From Chitinophaga oryziterrae (GTDB lineage Bacteria > Bacteroidota > Bacteroidia > Chitinophagales > Chitinophagaceae), in contig NZ_WRXO01000008.1 of the NCBI RefSeq assembly GCF_009758125.1, forward strand, positions 124,001 to 188,000: a stretch of 64,000 nucleotides of DNA, read 5' to 3'. Each line of letters starts with the position of its first letter. The stretch's first letter is position 1. Below the pieces are notes generated by a model that searched no databases, was not told the DNA's origin, and worked only from the letters and a program-made list of their open reading frames with translations. Made by a program: the position numbers and the translations under genes. Below are positions 27,324 to 35,296 of the stretch, in pieces.

Positions 27324-28034
27324 ATGAGTATAACAATCAATGTGAGGGCTTTTGTTGCTCCTGATGATCCGGAAGCATGTATGCGGTTCTACGAAGGCCA
27401 TAGCAAACTGCTGGAAATTCATTTCGGCATAGCCAAGATCACATCGGGTAATATAGATTGGTTACAACACAGGAATACAATTGTAGTAATAGTTGAAGAT
27501 GAAACCGGCACCAAAACATATGGTGGTGCCCGCGTACAGGTAGCAGACGGCGTATTGCCACTTCCCATTGAAACTGCTATCGGAAAATATGACCCTAACA
27601 TTTACTCGTACGTACGTAAAGGCAGTGCAGAGATCTGCGGCATGTGGAATTCCAAAGAAGTTGCCGGTATGGGCATCGGTAGCCTGATCCTCTGCCGGGT
27701 ATGCGTGGCGCTGATGCCGCAGCTTCCTGTAGATAATGTACACGTTCTCTGTGCCCCTATCACTACCCGCATGGGTAAAAGAGTGGGTGCCGTGATAGAC
27801 AAATCTCTGGGAAACGAAGGGACTTTCTATTATCCCAAAGACGACTTCATTGCCACCGCCATGGTAATAGACGATATATACAACCTGCCCAACGCAGACC
27901 CATCAGAAAAAGAACTGATAGACATTTTACGGGCAAACCCCACACAACACCGGCAGGAAAAAGGGCCCAAAGGCATTTTTGACGTAAATTACCAGCTGGA
28001 AGTGCCGAACCTACACCAGGTACGTAGCTTATAA
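27324..28034 (+). CDS. GNAT-like acyltransferase, faintly LuxI-like
   Basis: A 236-residue soluble protein. A beta-strand pair with GGARVQVADG (67-76) is followed by SAEICGMWNSKEVAGMGIGS (101-120), which reads like GNAT motif A: an acidic strand, then the acyl-CoA pyrophosphate loop GMGIG. Arg70 and Glu103 sit where acyl-homoserine-lactone synthases carry a conserved Arg and Glu, but the next LuxI Arg is Gly106 here, so a true LuxI is unlikely. No experimentally known relative comes to mind. It lies 21 bp after the ThiF-like gene and 49 bp before a sensor kinase; co-transcription is very likely. Function is inferred, not established. Confidence 0.6.
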   Translation: MSITINVRAFVAPDDPEACMRFYEGHSKLLEIHFGIAKITSGNIDWLQHRNTIVVIVEDETGTKTYGGARVQVADGVLPLPIETAIGKYDPNIYSYVRKGSAEICGMWNSKEVAGMGIGSLILCRVCVALMPQLPVDNVHVLCAPITTRMGKRVGAVIDKSLGNEGTFYYPKDDFIATAMVIDDIYNLPNADPSEKELIDILRANPTQHRQEKGPKGIFDVNYQLEVPNLHQVRSL

Positions 28035-28083
28035 CCTTAAAAAGTAATAATTTACAGCTGTCTTTTTTAATTAAAAGGAACAA

Positions 28084-30234
28084 ATGTCTATACGTGCATT
28101 TTTTGCGTTTCTTATTACAGTTACGCTGTTCACTCATAATACTCAGGCATCGGTACCCGTCGTTTATTCAGACAGCACCCAGCTGCTTCAGATGGGTAAA
28201 TGGCTGGATTTGTACACAGATAAGACCAACCAGCTTACTTTCCAGCAGGCTATTAATCAGACTTTCATCAATCTGAACGAGCAGGTCCCCAACCTGCAGA
28301 TTACTCCCTATACGCACTGGGCCAGGTTCACTGTTACCAACAATACGTCCGTAAAACGCCTGCTGCTGGAAATAGAATATCCTACTATCGACGATATCAG
28401 TTTATACGAACCCTTACCAAACGGCACATGGAAAGTAACCAGGATGGGCGAATTCCAGCCTTTCAGGTACCGCATCTTCAATCATCAGAACTATATTTTC
28501 CCCCTTCCGCTCAAATACGGAGAAACAAAGACCTATTACCTGAAGATCAAAGCAGGTGAACAGGCACAGTTACCCGTATTCCTGGGACCGGAAACACTGA
28601 TCGATAACAAAAATGCACTCAGGAACCTGATATTCGGGATCTATTGCGGGATCGTACTGGTAATGGCGCTGTATAACCTGTTCATTTACTTTTCAATACG
28701 CGACAGAAGCTACCTGATTTATGTAACCTATATCATCTGTGTGGGCCTTACCCAGGCCTCCCAGCATGGTTACGCATTCCGCTACCTTTACCCGAACAAC
28801 AGCTGGCTGGCCATGCATGATACGGTGCTGATACCTATCCTGAACGGTCTGACGGCGGCTCTTTTTATACAATCATTCCTGCATGCGCGGGAGAAATACC
28901 CCCTGGGACATAAACTCCTCAGCTTTGTGATCATTGCCTACCTGGGCTGCCTGGTCCCTATGTTTGCCAATAACTATTATGTGGCGCAGATATGGGTGGA
29001 ACTGGTAGCACTATCCGGGTCTTTTCTGGCAATATATATAGGGTTTAAGGTGGCAAAGACCAATTATATGCCGGCGAAATTCTTCCTGGTGGCATGGTCT
29101 ATCTTCCTTACCGGCGTAATCATTTTTGTAATGCGCAACTTCAATGTGCTGCCATATAATGACATTACCTACTACGCCTTGGAGGTAGGGTCAGCCGCCG
29201 AAGTTACCCTGCTGTCCTTTGCACTGGCCTACCGGATCAACATCTACCGGCAGGAGAAAGAACTGTCGCAGGCACAGTCACTCGAAGTCTCCAAGGAAAA
29301 TGAAAGACTGGTACGTGAACAGAACGTGATCCTGGAAATCAAGGTAAATGAAAGGACCAACCAGTTGCAACAGGCCAATGATCAACTGAACGTGGCGCTT
29401 GTGAGCCTGAAAGATGCACAGTCTCAACTGGTAGAAAAAGAGAAAATGGCCTCTCTGGGTCAATTAACGGCAGGTATCGCCCACGAGATCAATAACCCTA
29501 TCAACTTTGTAACGTCCAATATCAAGCCCTTAAAATTAGATATAGAGGATATTAAATCTTTGCTGGGCAAATATGAACGGCTGGAAAATGAGGACGACTT
29601 CAAATCCGGCCTGCAGGCAATTAAACTTTTCAGACAAGAGATCGATATTGATTATATTCACGAAGAGATCACTTCCCTGATAAAAGGTATAGAAGATGGT
29701 GCAACACGTACCGCAGAAATTGTAGCAGGGCTAAGGACTTTCAGTCGCCTGGATGAAAGTGACCTGAAGTCAGTGGATATTCACGAAGGACTGGAAAGCA
29801 CACTGGTATTGCTACGCACCAATATACCCAAGAATGTGACCGTTATCCGTAATTATGCAACACTACCCAAAATAGAATGTTATGCGGGTAAGATCAACCA
29901 GGTGTTCATGAATATTCTCACGAATGCCTTCAACGCGATCAAAACATATTCGGACGGACGCGAAGAATTTGTAACTATTACTACCAGGGAAGAGAACGGG
30001 CAGGCCGTTATCAGCATAAAAGATACAGGCCCTGGCATGACACAGGAAGTGAAAGAGAAGATCTTCGATCCTTTCTTTACGACCAAAGACGTGGGAGAAG
30101 GGACCGGACTTGGGCTTTCTATTGTATTCAGTATAATAGAAAAACACCATGGCCGTATCAACGTCATATCCAGCCCCGGGGAAGGTGCGGAATTTATTAT
30201 ATATTTACCTATGAACATTATTCCAGGTTTATAA
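28084..30234 (+). CDS. 7TMR-DISM-type sensor histidine kinase
   Basis: Inner-membrane sensor kinase. The signal peptide lies at 1-23, the periplasmic DISMED2-type beta domain at about 35-170 (THWARFTVTNNTSVKRLLLE), seven membrane segments at about 180-390, then a coiled coil (about 395-455). HisKA has His467 in AGIAHEINNPINFV. The HATPase domain shows NAFNAI, DTGPGMT and GEGTGLGLS. DISM-type sensors are thought to bind carbohydrates or other small ligands outside the membrane. There is no receiver domain; the two downstream genes supply receivers. The operon position suggests that it senses something linked to the ThiF/GNAT pair. Confidence 0.93.
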   Translation: MSIRAFFAFLITVTLFTHNTQASVPVVYSDSTQLLQMGKWLDLYTDKTNQLTFQQAINQTFINLNEQVPNLQITPYTHWARFTVTNNTSVKRLLLEIEYPTIDDISLYEPLPNGTWKVTRMGEFQPFRYRIFNHQNYIFPLPLKYGETKTYYLKIKAGEQAQLPVFLGPETLIDNKNALRNLIFGIYCGIVLVMALYNLFIYFSIRDRSYLIYVTYIICVGLTQASQHGYAFRYLYPNNSWLAMHDTVLIPILNGLTAALFIQSFLHAREKYPLGHKLLSFVIIAYLGCLVPMFANNYYVAQIWVELVALSGSFLAIYIGFKVAKTNYMPAKFFLVAWSIFLTGVIIFVMRNFNVLPYNDITYYALEVGSAAEVTLLSFALAYRINIYRQEKELSQAQSLEVSKENERLVREQNVILEIKVNERTNQLQQANDQLNVALVSLKDAQSQLVEKEKMASLGQLTAGIAHEINNPINFVTSNIKPLKLDIEDIKSLLGKYERLENEDDFKSGLQAIKLFRQEIDIDYIHEEITSLIKGIEDGATRTAEIVAGLRTFSRLDESDLKSVDIHEGLESTLVLLRTNIPKNVTVIRNYATLPKIECYAGKINQVFMNILTNAFNAIKTYSDGREEFVTITTREENGQAVISIKDTGPGMTQEVKEKIFDPFFTTKDVGEGTGLGLSIVFSIIEKHHGRINVISSPGEGAEFIIYLPMNIIPGL

Positions 30235-30308
30235 AGCCCATAATATCAGTTATGACATGTTCCCCGATCTACCAAAGCACTCAATACCGCGATATAAAAC
30301 CATAATGG

Positions 30309-31406
30309 ATGAAAGACAACCGTATCAGGATATTGTACATTGATGACGAGATCCATAACCTTAATGCTTTTAAAGCAGGATTCCGGAGAAGTTATGAGAT
30401 CTACACAGCTAATTCCGCTCAGGAAGGGAAACAGCTGCTGAAAAGCATTGATGTACACATCATCATTGCAGATCAGAAGATGCCTGTTTCTACCGGGGTT
30501 GAATTCTTCAATGAGATAAAAGAAACGCTGCCGGATCCTATGAGGATATTGCTGACGGGATATACTGATGTGGAAGACATCATTGATGCCATCAACAAAG
30601 GGCATATTTATTCTTATATCAAGAAGCCCTGGGATGAGCATGAATTGCACAAGACCATCAACAATGCTTTTGAAATATACCAGACACGCAGGCAACTGAA
30701 GGAAAAGATCATAGAGCTGGAGAAGATCAATGATGAGCTCAACCGCTTCATCTACTCCACTTCCCATGACCTTCGTTCTCCGCTGATGTCTGTACTGGGA
30801 ATTATCAATCTCAGCCGCCTGGATAATTCTGTGGAAGATCCGAACGGTTACCTGAATATGATAGAGGTTTGTATACTGAAGCTGGACGGGTTTATTCAGA
30901 AGATCATAGAATACTATCGTAATTCCCGGCTGGATGTGGAATACGAGAAAATAGATTTCAATCACCTGTTGCAGGAATGTATTGGTTCATTCCGGCATCA
31001 GAATACAGCTATCGAGTTCCAGGTGAATGTGGAACAACCGGTAGATTTTAAAGGAGATACTTTCCGTATCAGCGTTATCCTCAATAATCTTATCTCCAAC
31101 GCTGTTAAGTATCAGAAACCGGATGAAAGCAATCCGAAAGTGAATTTGTCTGTGAAAGTAGAACCACATAAGGCCACTCTGTATATAGTAGATAACGGTA
31201 TTGGTATATTGAGCGAACACCTGAACAACATCTTCAAGATGTTCTTCCGTTCCAAGAACAATAACAAACCGGGCAGTGGTATAGGATTGTATATTGTGAA
31301 AGAAGCGCTGAATAAGATTGGTGGTACGATTAACGTTGAATCCAAATACGGAGAAGGTACACAATTTGAAATAAGCATCCCCAATAGAAATGATTTCGAT
31401 TCCTGA
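30309..31406 (+). CDS. Receiver-histidine kinase hybrid (REC-HisKA-HATPase)
   Basis: Cytoplasmic 365-residue protein. The N-terminal receiver has acidic pair DDE (12-14), phospho-acceptor Asp55 in IIADQKMP and Lys106 in KKPWDE. A coiled coil (about 125-148) leads into HisKA with His153 in STSHDLRSP. The HATPase_c domain has NLISNAVKY and DNGIGI, with GSGIGLYIVKEA. With the receiver first and no output domain, it looks like a relay: it could take phosphate from the DISM kinase and use it to control its own kinase. The start is the ATG at 30309. It overlaps the following receiver gene by 17 bp. Confidence 0.93.
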   Translation: MKDNRIRILYIDDEIHNLNAFKAGFRRSYEIYTANSAQEGKQLLKSIDVHIIIADQKMPVSTGVEFFNEIKETLPDPMRILLTGYTDVEDIIDAINKGHIYSYIKKPWDEHELHKTINNAFEIYQTRRQLKEKIIELEKINDELNRFIYSTSHDLRSPLMSVLGIINLSRLDNSVEDPNGYLNMIEVCILKLDGFIQKIIEYYRNSRLDVEYEKIDFNHLLQECIGSFRHQNTAIEFQVNVEQPVDFKGDTFRISVILNNLISNAVKYQKPDESNPKVNLSVKVEPHKATLYIVDNGIGILSEHLNNIFKMFFRSKNNNKPGSGIGLYIVKEALNKIGGTINVESKYGEGTQFEISIPNRNDFDS

Positions 31407-31806
31407 TTTGCGTGTTATTCTGATTGATGATAATGAGGTAGATCTTCTGCTGCACGAGAAGCTGATTACGCTACAACATATCAGCAGAACTGTGCTTGCT
31501 TTCAATAATGCGAATAAGGCATTGGAATTCCTGTCTTCCAATATTGCCCTTCCCAGGATCCCTCCTACCGTGTTGCTGCTGGATATACAAATGCCGGAGA
31601 TGGATGGCTTTGATTTTTTAGATGCATTTGACAGTTATCCTCAGAAGATAAAATCACAATGTCATGTAATCATGGTCTCCTCTTCTCTTGATTATGGTGA
31701 TATCAATCGCACGTATGCCAGTCCCATGGTGGTTAAACTACTCAGGAAACCCCTTATTGCGGCAGAGCTGAAAAACACGATCATGGAGATTTTCAAAGAT
31801 TTTTAG
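31390..31806 (+). CDS. Stand-alone response regulator receiver
   Basis: A 138-residue receiver with no output domain. It has Asp13-Asp14 in LIDDNEVD, phospho-acceptor Asp65 in LLLDIQMPEMDG, Ser101 or Ser102 near VMVSSS, and the conserved Lys in LLRKPLI. CheY-like single receivers work by protein contact or as phosphate sinks. The 17 bp overlap with the upstream hybrid kinase suggests translational coupling. It is the last gene of the run; tRNA-Ala follows with its own promoter. Confidence 0.92.
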   Translation: MISIPDLRVILIDDNEVDLLLHEKLITLQHISRTVLAFNNANKALEFLSSNIALPRIPPTVLLLDIQMPEMDGFDFLDAFDSYPQKIKSQCHVIMVSSSLDYGDINRTYASPMVVKLLRKPLIAAELKNTIMEIFKDF

Positions 31807-31814
31807 GGAAATGC

Positions 31815-31843
31815 TTGCAATTACAGGAAAAAAATTAAATTTG
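31815..31843 (+). promoter_or_regulatory. Promoter of tRNA-Ala
   Basis: TTG (31815-31817), 18 nt, then TAAATTTG (31836-31843), exact for the Bacteroidetes consensus. The transcription start would fall a few bases before the mature tRNA 5' end. Confidence 0.75.
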
Positions 31844-31853
31844 CACCTCGTCC

Positions 31854-31926
31854 GGGGGATTAGCTCATCTGGTAGAGCGCAAGCATGGCATGTTTGAGGT
31901 GATCGGTTCGAGTCCGATATCCTCCA
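31854..31926 (+). tRNA. tRNA-Ala, anticodon GGC
   Basis: A full cloverleaf of 73 nt: acceptor GGGGGAT/ATCCTCC with one G-T pair, D arm GCTC/GAGC, anticodon stem CAAGC/GTTTG with loop ATGGCAT (anticodon GGC), T arm ATCGG-TTCGAGT-CCGAT and discriminator A. CCA is not encoded. A promoter precedes it and a hairpin terminator follows, so it is a single-gene unit. Confidence 0.95.
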
Positions 31927-31931
31927 CTGGT

Positions 31932-31962
31932 AAAAGTCTCACATAAAATATGTGAGACTTTT
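31932..31962 (+). terminator. Terminator of tRNA-Ala
   Basis: A 14 bp perfect stem (31932-31945 with 31949-31962; core GTCTCACATA) with a 3 nt loop runs into T7. It also lies at the end of the minus-strand DinB-like gene, so it may serve both directions. Confidence 0.9.
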
Positions 31963-31972
31963 TTTATGCCCT

Positions 31973-32449
31973 TTAGTCGTGGCGGATAAACATCAGCTGC
32001 CCCAGGTGATAAGCAACGTGCGAGGTACGATTCATCAATACACTCAGTTTATTACGGTGTGGTTCTCTTTGCAGATCTTCGTCTGTCATGGTGTTGTGGC
32101 GCTGGAACCATTGTTCTGCGCTCATAGCATTGAATGCTTCAGACAGCTTGCTGTGGATAGTAGTCCAGCGTTCACGCAGATCTTTGACGGACGTCACTAC
32201 TAAATCAACGTTATCAGGATTTTTGATGAAGGGTTCTTCCAACTCAGGGTAGAGTTTTTCCCCCAGGCTGAATAAGGGCAGCATTGCATCGTGTACGGCG
32301 ATGAGATGCCCTAACAGGTAAATCCCCCTGTTTCTGCCCGGGGCTACTTCCTGTAACAGTTGCTCATCGCTAAGGCTGTTGATCAGTTTTTCTGTTCTTT
32401 TTATCTGTACGTCCCATGCCTGTAAGGCCATTTTTACGAATAATTCCAT
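31973..32449 (-). CDS. DinB-like four-helix-bundle metal-binding protein
   Basis: DinB/YfiT superfamily. The candidate metal histidines are visible: His48 and His53 (GHLIAVHDAM) and the pair in HVAYHLGQL near the C-terminus. Members include bacillithiol- or mycothiol-dependent transferases, but the substrate here is unknown. The frame is open to 32533, which would overlap the upstream ggt gene; I use the ATG at 32449 (MELFVKMALQAWD), which begins the family domain and lies 40 bp past the ggt stop. Confidence 0.85.
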   Translation of the reverse strand: MELFVKMALQAWDVQIKRTEKLINSLSDEQLLQEVAPGRNRGIYLLGHLIAVHDAMLPLFSLGEKLYPELEEPFIKNPDNVDLVVTSVKDLRERWTTIHSKLSEAFNAMSAEQWFQRHNTMTDEDLQREPHRNKLSVLMNRTSHVAYHLGQLMFIRHD

Positions 32450-32489
32450 ATTGGTGGTTGTTTTAAAATTTTTCAAGGTATCCTTTTGT

Positions 32490-34415
32490 TTACCAGCCGA
32501 TACCGTAATCTTCTCCGTGATTACTGCTGCCACCCCATAAGCTACCGTGTTTAGTATCTATCAGAATTGCATTTATCGGGCCGCTGGTACGTTCTCCAAA
32601 GGTGGGGATATATCCCATATTTTTCAAAGAAGTCCTTACGCTGTCTGGTGTATTTTTATTCAGCAGGATACTGCCGGGATGCGGTAGCCTGTCTTTGATA
32701 GCCGTACCGCCCAGTGATAACCATAACTGGTTGGTGTTGATGTTTGCTGCTTCAGTGGCCTGTTGTACTGTCATTCCGAATTCAGCTATGTTTAAGAAGA
32801 ACTGTAACAGGTTTTGATCCTGGGTATCCCCACCCTGTACGCCAAAGGCGAGGAAAGGTTTGCCGTCTTTTAATGCCAATGAAGGTGTGAGCGTTACTCT
32901 TGGACGTTTACCGGGAGCGATCACATTGAAAGGGGATAACGCAGAATCCAGCACGAAACTCTGAAGACGCTGACTCATACCAACACCGGTATGTCCGGCG
33001 ATGCATGCGGGTGTCCATCCACCGCTGGGCGTGATAGAGATTACCCAGCCGTCTTTGTCAGCAGCTTCCACGCTGGTAGTACCACGCCATAGGCGGTCCA
33101 TGTATAAACTGTCTGAGTTAACAGCTAACATATCTTCTGTGACAGGTCTGTTTAATAAAGTGGCAGCATCATGCTTTGGCAAAAATCCACCCTGCTTTTT
33201 ATTCGTAGTATCTGTGTATGATTTTCTTTGTTGCAGTAGTTGTACAAATGGATTTGATTTTCCTTCGTAAGGATAAGGATCTCCGGGAGCAGCTTCAGGA
33301 TCATTCCTGTCAGGATTGATCTGTTTTGCTCTTTCTTTTGCATACGCTTTACTGAGTAATCCCGTGATTGGTATTTTAGTTGTGAAGTAAGGATCACCAT
33401 AATAAAAATCACGATCTGCAAAAGTAAGATTCATTGTCTGGTACAGCGTATGGATATAACGTGTACTGTTATATCCCATTCCTTTCAGATCAAGGTTTTC
33501 CAGGATGTTGAGACTTTGCAATAACATAGGCCCCTGTGTCCAGGATTGTAACTTGTATACTTCTATTCCTTTATAGTTAACATGTAGGGGTTCTTCTTCC
33601 AGAGGCTTCCATTTAGCCAGATCATTTAAGGTAATCAAACCTCCCTGTTCCTGGCAGCCACGTACAAATTCCTTTGCAATATCCCCTTTGTAGAAACGGT
33701 CATATGCGGCCATGATAGCTTCTTTCCGGCTTTTCTTATTGCGAAGTGCATTCTGCTCTGCTTCTACCATTTTGGTTAATGTAGCCAGTAATTCTTTCTG
33801 CACAAAGATCTCTCCTGCTTCCGGTGCTTCTCTCTTCTCTCCCGGATGTGTAAGGAATACAGCCTTGCTGTAAGGCCATTCCTTAATACGTTGCTTATTA
33901 TTTTCTATACTGTTGGCTGTTTGTGCTTCTATAGGATAACCGGCGGCCATCTCCATTGCGGGCGCCAGTACTTCTTTTAAACTGAGAGTACCGTATTCCG
34001 CCAGTATGTAACAAAGACCTCCCGGTGTACCTGGCGTAACAGCCGCCAGCGGTCCGTATTCAGGCGGAAAATTATATCCTTTGCCTTTGAAGAAATCTAC
34101 GGTAGCACCGGTGGGCGCTACTCCCAAAGCATTAATAGCTATTACTTTTCCTGTTTTAGGATTGTAGATGAGCGCCTGGGTCTCTCCTCCCCAACTGAGT
34201 ACATCCCACATGGTGCAGGTAGCTGCCAGCATAGCACAGGCTGCATCAATTGCATTGCCTCCTTTCTGGAAGATCATGGCACCGGCAGTAGCAGCCAGGG
34301 GCTTGCCCGTAACAGCCATCCAGTTCTTACCATGTAAAGGTGGTTTCTGAGTTTGCTGGGCTTGTATCTTTCCTATTATCAGTAGAGAGAAAGCGAGGAG
34401 GAAAAAGTGTTTCAT
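32490..34415 (-). CDS. Gamma-glutamyltransferase (Ntn-hydrolase), exported
   Basis: Self-cleaving periplasmic enzyme that transfers or hydrolyses gamma-glutamyl groups, for example from glutathione. The signal peptide spans 1-20 (MKHFFLLAFSLLIIGKIQAQ). The large subunit runs from about 25 to 445; cleavage would expose Thr446 of GTTSVEAADKDGW as nucleophile. The downstream small subunit shows TPSGGW, VGMSQRL, RPRVTLTPSLAL and FGVQGGDTQDQN. The residue after Thr447 is Ser where E. coli GGT has His. 641 residues is slightly longer than usual. Other GGT-family enzymes (cephalosporin acylase type) cannot be excluded. Confidence 0.93.
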   Translation of the reverse strand: MKHFFLLAFSLLIIGKIQAQQTQKPPLHGKNWMAVTGKPLAATAGAMIFQKGGNAIDAACAMLAATCTMWDVLSWGGETQALIYNPKTGKVIAINALGVAPTGATVDFFKGKGYNFPPEYGPLAAVTPGTPGGLCYILAEYGTLSLKEVLAPAMEMAAGYPIEAQTANSIENNKQRIKEWPYSKAVFLTHPGEKREAPEAGEIFVQKELLATLTKMVEAEQNALRNKKSRKEAIMAAYDRFYKGDIAKEFVRGCQEQGGLITLNDLAKWKPLEEEPLHVNYKGIEVYKLQSWTQGPMLLQSLNILENLDLKGMGYNSTRYIHTLYQTMNLTFADRDFYYGDPYFTTKIPITGLLSKAYAKERAKQINPDRNDPEAAPGDPYPYEGKSNPFVQLLQQRKSYTDTTNKKQGGFLPKHDAATLLNRPVTEDMLAVNSDSLYMDRLWRGTTSVEAADKDGWVISITPSGGWTPACIAGHTGVGMSQRLQSFVLDSALSPFNVIAPGKRPRVTLTPSLALKDGKPFLAFGVQGGDTQDQNLLQFFLNIAEFGMTVQQATEAANINTNQLWLSLGGTAIKDRLPHPGSILLNKNTPDSVRTSLKNMGYIPTFGERTSGPINAILIDTKHGSLWGGSSNHGEDYGIGW

Positions 34416-34539
34416 AAGCTATTAACAGATTTAAATACGGAAGACGTAAATTAAGAAAATAGCCGGTATTGAGAGGATTCCTTACATGAACGGTTATCAC
34501 AATGAAAAAAGGAATAGAAGAGCAATTGGTAAACTTCCA

Positions 34540-34603
34540 AACAGGATTATCTTACGTTTATCCTACGTTAAAAGACGTAGGATAAACGTAAGATAATCCT
34601 GTT
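34540..34603. repeat. Perfect inverted repeat with 29 bp arms built from 11 bp units
   Basis: The left arm 34540-34568 and right arm 34575-34603 are exact reverse complements with loop TAAAAG. Each arm holds two near-identical 11-mers (ACGTAGGATAA at 34575-34585 and ACGTAAGATAA at 34586-34596, inverted in the left arm). No T-run follows on either strand, so it is not a standard terminator. It lies between the SnoaL-like stop and the ggt start. Confidence 0.9.
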
Positions 34604-34653
34604 CAAGAGCCGGTCAGAACCTCTTTATGGTATCAGGAGATACTATGAGCATT

Positions 34654-35013
34654 TTAGAAAAAGAATTGCTCTGAAATCACCTTTCCATCTTTTGTTACAT
34701 ACACACAAACTTCAGACATCGTTTCACGGTCCCGCCCTTTCATCCTAACGTCCATGTCCATGGTGAACGCGAATGAGTTTCCTGCGACAATCGGTTCAGA
34801 CACTTTCACCGCAAATACTTCTTCTACCATAGACATGAATTGCCTGATCTTTTCATTAACGGCGGCCAAACCTTTTGTTTCCTTTTCAAATGCAGGAGTC
34901 GCAAACGGTTCAATGCTTACTACATCCTCTGCATATAATTCTTTTTGTGCTTTCTCGAATTCACCTTTAGCACAAAATGCAGCCAGCTTTGTGGCGATTT
35001 GTTGTGTAGTCAT
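34654..35013 (-). CDS. SnoaL-like/NTF2-fold protein
   Basis: Small soluble 119-residue protein of the NTF2-like cone fold: N-terminal helices (TTQQIATKLAAFCAKGEFEK), then LYAEDVVSIEPFATP, a helix (NEKIRQFMSMVEEV) and paired beta strands ending VYVTKDGKVISEQFFF. Members include polyketide cyclases, isomerases and ligand-binding proteins. No catalytic set can be assigned. It is probably transcribed alone; the large hairpin at 34540 lies past its stop. Confidence 0.8.
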   Translation of the reverse strand: MTTQQIATKLAAFCAKGEFEKAQKELYAEDVVSIEPFATPAFEKETKGLAAVNEKIRQFMSMVEEVFAVKVSEPIVAGNSFAFTMDMDVRMKGRDRETMSEVCVYVTKDGKVISEQFFF

Positions 35014-35207
35014 TGCAAGAAATGTTTATGGGGTATGATAATTCAACTAAGTTATTATAATTTCCTGATAACGTTCACCTTACATAGCCCTCTTTATGGA
35101 ACCTGGCACAACTGTATACCGTATAACAGCTGCAGGGTACAATGCTTTACATCTTCTCTCTGGTCACTCAAATATGATTAAGTGTTATTTTAACAATAGG
35201 TAGTACC

Positions 35208-35223
35208 ATCGCAGTCCTGCGAT
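35208..35223. promoter_or_regulatory. 16 bp operator-like palindrome upstream of the AraC gene
   Basis: ATCGCAG-TC-CTGCGAT has 7 bp arms with a 2 bp spacer. It lies 74 bp before the AraC-type start in the divergent 283 bp gap. It may be a regulator site. Confidence 0.35.
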
Positions 35224-35296
35224 ATAAATTGCATATACGCTACTTACAAAAACCAGAATCAGGCTTACAGTTTAACCGGCTAAATATGTGAATAAT

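Noticed and set aside
30246..30965. Long minus-strand open frame (239 codons) opposite the REC-kinase gene
   Set aside because: It is the mirror of a gene with intact receiver and kinase motifs. The translated frame is rich in Tyr, His and Ile without any domain.
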